A DNA stretch of 64,000 nucleotides from Pithys albifrons albifrons (taxonomy: Eukaryota; Chordata; Aves; Passeriformes; Thamnophilidae): contig NC_092474.1 in assembly GCF_047495875.1 (NCBI RefSeq), forward strand, positions 7,705,001 to 7,769,000. The letters are read 5' to 3'. The notes under the pieces are model-generated. The model had not been told where the DNA came from and made no database searches. It saw only the letters and a program-made list of their open reading frames with translations. Shown here one piece after another: positions 34,371 through 44,340 of this stretch (within the stretch, counting starts at the first letter, position 1; each line of letters opens with the position of its first letter). The position numbers and the translations under genes were made by a program.

Positions 34371-36310
34371 TTCCCTGAAACCTGCAGTGTGCAAATGAGT
34401 AATAATCGCAGTGAATGCTAATTGGTGAGCTGTGTCCTGACAAATTGATTTGTGCTGTGTTAACATGGCACGCCCGGCCGGCCCCGCACCCACCGTGCCG
34501 GGGTCACTCCGACCTGCCGAGCGCGGATCCCTCACACATGGGCACGGGTGGCTCCTTCCTCACCAGCTCCTGAGTATGTGAGGTGGGCAGAGACCGTGGG
34601 TGAAACCAGAGCAGCACTCAAAGCCCCCTGATTTCACCCTGCTTGGGCTCAGGGGGTCTGTCCTCTGGACAGCAGGAGTTTCCAGCTCCAGGAGCACCAG
34701 GAAAGGTGGAAAGGAACGTGGCTCCAGGAATGCTCCAGGGATGCTCCAAGGCCTGCCTGTAGCCAGCACCACCATGGTGTCACTGCTTTATAGTGGTAGA
34801 GCCCCGAAGAGAACCAGGATAGTGCAGCCGGGCTCAGTCTCAGTACGAGAGTGCAGGGTGAGCAGAGACGGTCCCTGCAGGGATGGGGACAGGCAGAGGG
34901 CTGGCTGTGATGCCATCCCTGCAGCTACCCTGTCCTCTGTGTGGCATCATCTGGGCTGGCAGTAAATTTTCCTGGATGTGCCCCAGCTCTCCCAGCTCCA
35001 CACAGACAGAAGCAGCCTGAGGAGAAGCGATCCTGTCCCCTGACAGCTCTGCCTGAGCCTCCCATCATGGAGCTGGGATCTCTGCCCTCCTGGGAATGCA
35101 GCGGAGGGACCACCCCAGGCCCAGGTGGGGTTTTGGACAGATGTGCTGTCTGGGGCAGGAATCTGGAGGGTTTAGAGTGGGGATGGAACCCATTGTGAGC
35201 CCTGGGACCACATAGAGGCAACAGACAATCTTCAGCCCCCAACCCTGGAAGTGTCTGGGGAGACAGCTCAGCAGGGATGGAAAAATGGGAAGGAGCATCA
35301 GTCCAGTCTCTCTGGCTTACCCCAGATCTGGCACCTGTGTGGCTCATACAGCCTTGCCAGGGACTTGTTGCTGTTGAGATGGGCAGGAGCTGGGCAAAGG
35401 ATGGGCAGGAGCTGGACAAGGCATGGACAGGAACCTGGGGCAGAAGCCTGGGGCAGGAGCTGGGCAGGAGCCTGGGGTAGGAGCCCAGGGCAGGAGTTGG
35501 GCAGGAGCTGGCAGGAGCCTGGGGCTGCGCTGCTGCCACTTGTTCTCGTCAATTCTTTATGGTGCTGCATCTTTAATAGCTTTACAGAGCCCATTTAATG
35601 TGCTCCCAGACATGAAGTGCTGTCTAATCAGCACATTTAGGAGAATTGCCCACATCCTGGTCTCGCTGCCATAAAACAGTGCCCACAGAAGCATCTGTAA
35701 TTAATGTTTTTTTTCACTCGCTCCCTCTCTCTCCCACTGAATCAATTTATAAAGCACGGACTTCCTCTGCGCTGGAGCTTTTAGGCTGTTTTACTCCGGC
35801 AGCCGAGGTGACTCGGCAGCGCTCATCAATTAAGCAGCTGTGTATAATGGATGCTTCAGAGTAAAAAACACAGCCTGATTCCCAGAAATGATCAATGCAG
35901 ATTTTTCTCACAAAAAACACAGGCTCACACGTACCCACCGGGCTCTGCTCACCCTCCCGGGGCTGAGCAGAGCCACCAAAAAGGAAAGGGGGGGGGGTTG
36001 GAAAAGAGCTTCTCTTTGCTCCTGCTTTTGGAAGGGAAAGTTAAAAATGGGATGAGAATTAAGGGCAGAGATAATTAGTGTCACTTGCCGGGCAGGACCT
36101 GCCTGCTGCTACCCAGAGTGGGAGCAAAGGCCCTGGGGAAGGCACTGACCCCAATTTGGGGGTCCTGTGCTGGGGGCACACATTAGTGTGGCCATGGACG
36201 GTGGGAGGGAGCATGTCGGGACCCCTGGAGGGTCCTGGATGGTGGGACCTTCCCCACGACCCCATCCCCAGCTGGGGAAAGTTTGCAGGTTTTATTGCCG
36301 GAGATGGCTC
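34371..36310. other. Intergenic DNA with AT-rich patches
   Basis: Enhancer-like patches at 34360-34470 (gagtaataatcgcagtgaat, gctaattggtgagc) and 35555-35900 (tctaatcagcacatttagg, tgtaattaatgttttttttc, aatcaatttataaagcacgg). A G-run lies at 35990. No gene recognised. Confidence 0.5.
35380..35525. repeat. Degenerate minisatellite 'gggcaggagctg'
   Basis: About ten direct copies of a 10-23-base module (gggcaggagctgggcaggag, cctggggcaggag). Confidence 0.85.
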
Positions 36311-38000
36311 CTAATTGGAAAGAAGGAAATAAAAAGGGAGTGAAAGTGGGGCTGGGATGGAGGCTGGGCCGGCAGAGAGGGACAGACACCCTCTGTGCCC
36401 TGTTTGGGGAGACTTCAAAGCCTCCTGGCGCACAAAGGCGCTGCCTTTGCTCTCCGGATCAAAGCCCCCGGCGGGAGGGCACCGGCAGCACCCGCAGAGC
36501 TCGGCCATGTGCAGGACCCCCCCTCCAGCCCTGCCCACCACCAGCCGGCGCTGCCACCTTCACCCTGTTCCCGTGGGACCAAATGCTGCCATGGGATGCA
36601 ACGGGATCTGAGGTCCCCAGCACCCCATCCGGACCATCAGTGTGTCCCTGTGTGTCCCCAGCACCCTCCTCGCACCCAGTGCCCAGGGGTGGGACAGGGA
36701 CAATACAAAGTTGGCAGCACCCCAGTGCTCAGCACCATCTACAGGGGCTCAGAGAAGGGAGGCCACCCTGGGATGATGAGTTGGAGTCAGGAGTGTTTTC
36801 CCCAGGCAAGGACAGCCATGGGCTCTGGCAGCACTGCTGGCACCCAGCTCCGAACTGCCCGGTGGGAAGGCGCCTGTTCCATGGAAACCTGCTCCAAAAT
36901 GGAAAATTTATAATGGTGTTTAATTGGTTTTAAGTAAAGCCTAATTGGGATCATACACCTGGGCACCGTGCTAATTTCTGAGCCATAATTGGCCTTGAAA
37001 AGTGGGAGAGGGGGCGGCGTGGCTGGGCTGTGATGAGCAGGATGCCGGGAACAGGGTCTGGAGAACAGGGTGCTGGGAGTGGGATGTGGGAGCAGGTCCC
37101 GCCCTGGGAATAAGGCTCTTGGAGTGGGATGTTGGGAGCAGGAGCATGGGAGTGGGATGCTGGGAGCAGGATGCCACCAGAGGTGGGGTGGTTCTGCCAA
37201 TCCAGTTGACCGGGAGCCCTGCCAAGCTCTCAGCTCCGACAAGCTCGCCTCAAGTTGTCCTGGAGCAACAAGGCTCTTGCCCATGAGTGCAGTGCCTTCT
37301 CCAGGAGGGGTTTCAGGGCTGGCTCCATGCAGAGCCCGGCTCGGGGGCACACACAGCCTGATTTGCACGGTCCCGGTGTCACACAAAGGCGGAGCAGCGC
37401 TGTGATGACAGATGCCCTGGCTGGGTCACCGAGGTTCGGCTTCCTCCCCCCCAGCCCGTGGTGGGGATCGTTCCACCGGGCAACTGCAGCCTGAGAGGGG
37501 CTGGGGCTGCCCAGTGCTGTTGTTGGGGCTGCCAGGGAAAACCAGGGTGCTGTGGAGAAAGATGCTTTTGGAAAAAAACAGGAGAAAATCCTGATTTAAA
37601 TCAATTACCTGCAATGGAAGAAACTGACTTGGGCACACCCTGCTGAGTACACAGGCAGGCTCTGGTGCCAGGGGACAGGGACAGGGATGGCACGGATGGA
37701 TGGCAGAGCCCTGGCATCACTGGCCAAGACTTCCCATTTCTCTTTTCCCCTGCAATGTTCCGGCCGATGGCCATGACGAGGCTTTTTATTTCTCCCCTGC
37801 AAAAATATTGATTTTGGCCATTATTGTTGTGCCTCCCTGGGGCTCTCACAGCCTTATGCCTGTGTCATCCTGCTGAGATTCCGAGCAGGGCCAGACAGGG
37901 TCCCATGGGCCTGAGAGAAGTGATTTGGTGGTCCCCCTGTGGTGCCCCGGCATCTGTGTCACAATATCCCCAGCACCCAGAGGGCCAGAGCCAAAGTGGG
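36311..38000. other. Intergenic DNA, no gene recognised
   Basis: Unique GC-rich DNA. 36895-36995 is AT-rich (tttataatggtgtttaattg, gtaaagcctaattggg). 37055-37175 is a degenerate repeat of 'gggagtgggatgctgggagc'. Confidence 0.5.
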
Positions 38001-41000
38001 GATAAAACTGTGATGGCCCAAACTGAAGCATCTTTGGGCAAGCAGATCCCTGTGGGCAGTGACCAGGAGCCTGGGAGGGGCCTGTGGGGCTGGAGACACC
38101 CCCAGGATGCCTTATGGAACCTGGATGTGTTTGATTGCAGCATCCTGCCAAAATTTAATCTGTAGAGTGGAAGGATCCAGGACTCTTCCCCCTGGAGGGT
38201 CAGGAGAGGGGAACACACTCCCGAGCTGAGTGTGGCAGCCATGGGAGCGGCACGGGAGACTCACTCTTATCAGAGCAGCGACACCGACAACCCAACTTTA
38301 TACATTTTTAATAAATCATTTCAAATTCTTGGCTGTCAGGAGGATTGAATCAGGTGCTTCTCTGGCAGAGAGGCTGAGGGGCTGTGCCGGCTCTCCTGGC
38401 AGCCCCGGTGTGGGGTGTGGGAGCACTGTGTGGCATCACCTGGGGCCACAGGGCATTGTTCAGTGCCACGGGCACTGTTCTGTCCCACTGGGGGGTGGTT
38501 CAGGGAACATTCACCTTCCTCCTCTCCCTGGATGGTGCCCTCCACCACCCTGGGGCTGTTGACAGTCCAGCAGAGCTGGGAGCAGCACAGGGGAGAGGGA
38601 ACCTGCTGAAACAAGCAAATAGCAATGATTCCCCTTTTCCAAATGTCAGCAGATTTGGAGGGGAAAGAAGCAAATAAGTTAAAGGTGAAGATCTCCTGGG
38701 AATCTCCACCTTGTTCTGATTTCATTCCTGGAGCTCAGCTTTCAGCCCACAGACGTGCTCCCAGGGTTGCCCCCCTTGGCTGGGACCACCCCGTGATCCA
38801 GGCTGGCAGCACGTGCCAGCACTGCTTCATAAATGCAATTAAGCACCGTAATCAAGTTGTTTGGGAATGAAGGAGAGCAACAGAAGAGAAATAAAATATG
38901 AGTGTGGGAGGGAGGTACATAATACCACATGCAAGGGATGGGGCAGGAACGAGCCCTGCAGCTCCACCACTCCTGGCCCTGATCGTCTCCTCTTCCAGCA
39001 ACTGGCCACTCACCAAAAGGCTTTGGCCAAGGAGCTGGTGAATCCCCTGCAATGGGCTCTGATGCCAAACAGGGAGGCACCCCGGGCTCCGCAGTGCCCT
39101 GGGGACCACCAGGGAGGAGGTGATGTCCACAGGGGAGGGGACAGTACCCTGCTGGAGGTGGCTGTGACTGCCAACCCTTCGCTGGGAGTGATGCCTTTGC
39201 TCTGTGATGGTCAGGGTGCTGCCCACCAAGGGTACCCTCACAGCTGGAGCCTGGGGACCCCCCACAAGCCCCTCAGCTTTCCCTCTGCCCAGCAATGCTG
39301 CTGAGCACTCCCACGCAAAAAGGCTGCAGAATGGCCCCATGCTGGATATGAACCATCCCCAGGTGAGACAAAAACCAATCACCTGTCAGTCAGTGCCATA
39401 TCTTGGGTGGCATCAGAGCCTTGTGACTAGTAGGGTTAAAAACTGCTCCACAGGCTGGAATCATCTCCTCATGCTCCCAGCCCTGCTCACAAGGCCTTTC
39501 ACCCAAGCTTTTGAGCAAGGTTGAATTTTTCACGAAATACAAATAGAGGAGAAAGAAAAAGGCATTGGATCTGCTCTGCCACTGGCAGGGGACTGAGTGA
39601 GGTGACAGCAGAGAGCAAGGACACGGTGACCCCGGGATGCCCCAGACACTGCTGGGATGCAGAGCTGGCACAGGGCCACGCCGGGGCCCGGCTCAGGGTT
39701 GGGGCTGATGCTTCATTGTCCCTCCCAGGAGCATGTGGGTATTTCTGGTATTTGTGCACCCCACAGTGTGGGGCTGTGATGTGCCCTCAGTGCTTCCACA
39801 GGGTGGGAAGGGTGTGAAGGGCTCTCACAGGGAACCGGACTCTGCTCATCTCAGCACTGGGAAGACCCTGAGGGAAGTCTCAGGAGTGATGATCCATCAT
39901 GTGCCAGTGACCCGGACAGGGATATTTTTAAGCAGGGAATAAAAATAGACTTGGTCTGACAGCAAGTACTCGCTCCTGGCAAAGCTGTCAGGGGGCTGGG
40001 GACTGCAGGAAGGGGCAGAATGTGCCCCAGCCCCTCAGCCCCAGCCAGTCCACCCCCCACCCTGCATGGTGATCCCCCCACCATGGATGGTGTCATGCCT
40101 TGCCCTCGTGGTGGCTTTTGTGTCACTGCCTGTGCCTTGGGGACTGTCACCCTGTCCAGACCACCCCCGTCCCCTGCAGCTGGCAGACACCAGAGTGATG
40201 GTGTGGGGCTGCCAATGCCCCCAGAAAACACTGCCTGGTGCACTGGGAGAGAAAGCAGGCGCCGCTGGCCCTGGGACCTGGCTGGAACCGGGATTTGTTT
40301 CAGCTGAATAACTTGCTGAATCTATAAATAAACTGGGGGGAAGCAAGCACAGAGCACGGGAGCTTCTGCCTTGCTGACCCTGCAGTACCCGAGGCAGCTG
40401 CCCCTGAATGCTGCCCAGCTCCCCCTCCACCACCACCCAGAGCAGTGGCACCCAAGGGAACAGCGGGGACAGTGGGGACAGCAGAGAGGATGCTGTTGGG
40501 ACATGACTCCTTGCCTGAACAGGAGATTTCTGAGCCTGGATCAGCTGCCTGACCTCTGCAGCCTCCATGCCTTCTGTGCCCTCCTGCTCTGGATCTCCCA
40601 GTGTGGCCCCAGCACTCGGGGCTCTTCTGGCCCCAGGGACCCAACAAGGATCAGTTTTACCCTGTGGGCAAGCTCTGCTCTCGCTCCAGTGAGACTTGGG
40701 ATCCAGGAGTAATCCGATGTGCTGGTACAGAGTGAGGGGGAGCAGCAGCTCAGAGAGGCCCCCACTCCTGCCTGCCTTCCTTCTCCTGCTCCCTCTCCTC
40801 CTCCTCCTCTTCACGCCTGGCTGCCCCGGCTGTCTCACTCTGCTCTCCATTTGCTTTCCCAACAGATGTTGGTGTCTCTCCTCTAACGAGCATTTTAATG
40901 CCGGAATCTCTCTCTCCCCTTTGACTGGGAAGCAAAAAGCTTGGCATCTCCCATCAGCATCAAAGTCACTCACCAGGACACCCCACACCCCACTGCTCCG

Positions 41001-41485
41001 TGTCCACAGCCTGGTGTTGCCGGAGCCACCATGGCACAGTGCTGGCACCACTGTAAATGTGCTCCAAGTGTTCTGCCTCCCATGCGCCCTGTCCTTGCCT
41101 GGAGCCACCTCTCAGACCTGCATCCCTTGGGGACCTGTGTTTGGAAACAGCTGAGAGCTGGGAAAACCTTTCAGGATTTCATGGGAAACAGGGTGTGTGG
41201 TCATTACCCAAAAACCAGCCATGGGAAGGACCCACTTGAGTGGTGACACCTCCATGAGCACCAATAAACCCTGAGCTGGGTGCATGGACATCCTGGTGCG
41301 CCTGTGGGGCCCTGATGATATTAATTACCAGCAGGAGCAGGCAGGGAGGTGAAGGTGCCATTTCCCCTGCCATGTCCTTCAGCATCCCTTTGTGTTCCCG
41401 TTGCCAGCACAGGAGGGCAGTGAGCAGGGCAGGAGGCAGAGATCCCAAATATCGACGGCGGCCCCGATCAATGCTATCTCCTCTT
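38001..41485. other. Intergenic DNA with one long unexplained open frame
   Basis: Unique, GC-rich, with small AT patches at 38295-38345 and 38815-38925. A 357-codon minus-strand open frame spans 40035-41108 with a basic cluster (KRRRRRGSRRRK) but no recognised domain; probably chance. No repeat recognised. Confidence 0.5.
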
Positions 41486-41489
41486 TCCA

Positions 41490-41945
41490 TGCCTATGAGC
41501 TCATTGATTTTTTTTTGTTGTTACCTCTGTGTTTATGTAATGTCTGAACTTTGCACAACTGAACCGTTTAATGTGCAGAAAAGAGCCCTGTTGCCATGAA
41601 AACGGACCTGCAAATGACAGCACGGATGCGGAGATATCCCTGTTTTATTGGGCCATACGGAATGGATTTTAACCTTGATAAGTCAATAACTTTTCGTACA
41701 AAAGGAATGAAAGCAGATACAGCTTTCAGAGCCTTGGATGCATTTAAAACAGAGAGTAATGGTCCGGTTTTAATCCCCGGGAAATCTCTCTCATTCCGAC
41801 GTCCAGGCATTGCCAGGGCAGAGTGACATTTTGGGCAAAGAATTACAGTGTGCATTTGTCAGGATGAGAGATGGAGATGCTCCGGATTGCCAGCGACAGT
41901 CAAAAATAATGATGTTAAATTAAAGGGATATTGTCATCTGGAAGA
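41490..41945. other. Enhancer-like block, open on both strands
   Basis: Balanced composition, no repeat, and open frames on both strands across the same span (plus 41596-41826, 76 codons; minus 41568-41855, 95 codons). Contains GTTGCCATGAAAAC (41590-41603, X-box-like), cttgataagtcaataacttt and cattgccagggcagagtgac. Typical look of a deeply conserved non-coding element; neither peptide is recognised. Confidence 0.45.
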
Positions 41946-41950
41946 GCAGA

Positions 41951-42250
41951 GAATCATAGAATAGAATCATGGAATGGCCTGGGTTGGAAAGAACTTAAAA
42001 ATTACCCAGTCCCATCCCTCTGCAGGGAAACCTTCCACTATACCAGGTTTCTCCAAGCGCTGTCCAACCTGGTCTTGGACGTTTCCAGGGATGGGGCAGC
42101 CACAGCTTCTCTGGGCAACCTGTGCCAGGACCTGCCCACCCTCACAGGCAGGAATTTCTTCTTAATATCCAATCTAAACCTACTCTTTGTCAGTTTGAAG
42201 CCTTTCCCCTTGTTCTGTCACTATGATCTTGCCTTATCCCTGTTTTGGGA
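41951..42250 (-). mobile_element. CR1 LINE 3' fragment
   Basis: Antisense CR1 beginning with two copies of the terminal repeat (agaatcatagaatagaatca). It continues through 'gggatggggcagccacagc' and 'caggaatttcttcttaatat' to the 'cccttgttctgtcacta' segment. A further CR1-like piece (ctctcttctccagcttcctc) at about 42348 suggests a small insertion split it. It lies between two AT-rich enhancer-like blocks. Confidence 0.88.
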
Positions 42251-42279
42251 GCATGGAAAACTCTGTATGGGGAAGGACT

Positions 42280-43140
42280 CACCCTCCGCCATCCCCGACA
42301 CACTAATGTATTATTTATTTGTGCTAAAGCAGAAGGACTTTTAAAAATCTCTCTTCTCCAGCTTCCTCCCTGCAATTCAATCCCTCTGGAAGTGGCAATG
42401 GGGCCGGTCTCACTTTGCAGAGCTCATTCATTAGCAGATTAAGGCTCTCCTTGTGTTCCCAAAATCGCTGGGGAAAATTTATGTTCCGGCAAAGTATTCA
42501 CGTGTTCCCTGAATCACCAAAGTGTTTCTCCTCTGTAAAGTCTTAGAGAGAAAAAAAGGAAAAAAAGGATGGAAATAGGGAGGTCAGAACTGCTTAATAG
42601 TATCTCCTTGAAGGCAGTGCCAAAACACCCACCTTTTGAAGTTTGCTATTCCGGGACAGATCTGTTCCCTGGCAAAGACGCCGTCACCCTTTCAAGTCCT
42701 TGTGAGTGACTTCAGGTGGTTAAAACATTTGCTGAGAAGAATGAAAGCTCCTTTTTATATTTCTTTTCCCCCGAATAAAGAGCAATCTTTCTTCCTGCCT
42801 TACTAATAGCTTTGATTAAATTATCTCTGAAAAATCTAAGTGCTGTTCGCAAATCTGTAATGGTTTTATTCTTATCGCCGGCCTCTCTTGCAACACGGGA
42901 AGCAGATAAATAAGCTGCAGAGAAGGTATAAAACTGCACCAGAATCTGCCAGGGAGATGAGCTAAAAATGTTTGAACTGAAACAAATGAGCAGTATGAAT
43001 AGCCCTGCTCTGAGAGGGAATTTATTCAATATAATGTATTTTCACAGGGAGCATAATACGTGTTATAATTGCACAGAGGAGTCGCTCTCCTGAAAGTAGA
43101 TCTAGTTATTATTTTAATTTCTCAGCCTTCCACGTTTGCT
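42280..43140. other. Long enhancer-like block next to the CpG island
   Basis: About 860 bases of AT-rich, motif-dense, low-repeat DNA: tgtattatttatttgtgcta, gatcaatta-like cores, tactaatagctttgattaaa, gcagataaataagctgcag, gtgttataattgcacagag. A 105-codon minus-strand frame (42712-43029) with a hydrophobic start is judged accidental. It lies 0.3-1.1 kb before the CpG island, so it may be a proximal enhancer of FAM222A. Confidence 0.45.
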
Positions 43141-43725
43141 GGATCGGGAGCAGTGACTGGAGCAGCTTCATGTGTTCGGAGACACCGAGTCCCCAGGATC
43201 AGTCCTGGGTGGCAGCGCTCCTGTCCCCGGGCTCAGGAATGCCTGGGGAGCTGCTGGTGCCTCCCCGGGCAGGGCAGCTGGAAAGGCCCCGGAAAGAAGC
43301 CAGACCACTCCAAAAACTCCTCCAAACTCAGTAAGAAGCCAGATCGCCCCCAGAGTGGTCAAAGGTCGGTGGCAGAGGGCAGGAGGGAGGGCAGGAGGCG
43401 GGTGGGGCTGCGCGGCGCTGGGAGCGGCACCGCACACGTGCAGTGCTCCTGGGCGAGGGGGACGGGCTGCTACTCCTCCCGCAGCCTCTCGCACTCCTGC
43501 CGTGACAAAAAACCATCCTGGGGCAGGAGTTTGGGGCAGGAATAATGGTTTCTAGGATTTGCGAGACACGGGGCACCCTCAGGTAAGGCAGCGCCCGCTG
43601 GGAGCACACATCCCGCGGGGTCCGGAGGTGTTCACGGCCATCGCCACGCGGGTCACCAGCTGTCGAGGGGTGAGCTCCATCCTGGCGGTGCTTTGGCACG
43701 TCGGCGCCCCGTGTGTGGGGGCAGG

Positions 43726-43745
43726 ACTACAACTCCCATGAAGCC
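43726..43745 (+). promoter_or_regulatory. ZNF143/THAP11 (Staf SBS) site
   Basis: ACTACAACTCCCATGAAGCC closely matches the known promoter motif ACTACAATTCCCA..ATGC. This motif is found almost only near CpG-island transcription starts, where it recruits ZNF143 with THAP11/HCFC1. Confidence 0.65.
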
Positions 43746-43789
43746 CCGCGGCCGCTCCCGGTGCCCGCGGCGCGGCGGTCGCGCGCGAT

Positions 43790-43810
43790 GCACGCCGGGA
43801 AGCGCAGTCC
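43790..43810 (-). promoter_or_regulatory. Second, inverted ZNF143-like site
   Basis: The plus strand reads gcacgccgggaagcgcagtc, the reverse-complement layout of the same motif (GCATGCTGGGAATTGTAGTC) with four or five changes. It lies 45 bases from the first site in the opposite orientation, making a convergent pair. Confidence 0.4.
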
Positions 43811-43876
43811 CCGCGTTCGGATTTTCGCGCGGATCGGAGCCGGGAGGCCCCGCCCCCCCCGGCAGGACGCGGCGCG

Positions 43877-43890
43877 GTCGCCATGGCAAC
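43877..43890. promoter_or_regulatory. Palindromic RFX X-box
   Basis: GTCGCCATGGCAAC matches the RFX dimer consensus GTYRCC-AT-GGYAAC at nearly every position. RFX factors drive ciliary and neural genes. The embedded ATG also has a good Kozak context (GCCATGG) and starts a 296-codon frame through the repeat. Confidence 0.55.
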
Positions 43891-43994
43891 GCGCCGGGGG
43901 CGGGGCCTGGCCGCGTGCGGCCGGCGGGCCCCGCGCGGGGCGCTCAGAGGCGCCGCAGCCGCGCGCCGGGCGGGACCGCGCCGGGAACGCGCCG

Positions 43995-44340
43995 GGGGCA
44001 GAACCGGGATACGCACCGGGACTACTACCGGGGACAGCACCGGGGCCACCGCCGGGACCCGCACCGGGGCCAGCACCCGGCCCGACACCGGGACCCGCAC
44101 CGGGGACACCACCGGGACCGACACCGGGACCAGTGCCGGGACCCGCACCCAGGCTGCCACTGCCGGAGCTAGTGCCAGGCTCAGCACCGGGGACACCGCC
44201 GGGGACACAAACGGGACTACCGCCGGGATCCGCACCGGGACCGCCACCAGGGCCAGCACCGGAGCCAGCACCGGGGCCGCCATCGGGGCCACCACCGGGG
44301 CCGCCACCGGGGCCGCCACCGGGGCCGCGCCCACCCGGAC
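43995..44340. repeat. GC minisatellite, ACCGGG-based
   Basis: About 345 bases of degenerate 6- and 18-base periods (caccgggaccgccaccgggg). Because the period is a multiple of three, most reading frames stay open and encode artefactual PG-, TG- or V/P-rich repeats. It lies inside the CpG island, probably in the FAM222A 5' UTR or core promoter. Confidence 0.9.

Noticed and set aside
42712..43029. 105-codon minus-strand frame with a signal-peptide-like start
   Set aside because: The hydrophobic start comes from AT-rich codons in an enhancer-like block. There is no family resemblance, splice partner or upstream promoter.
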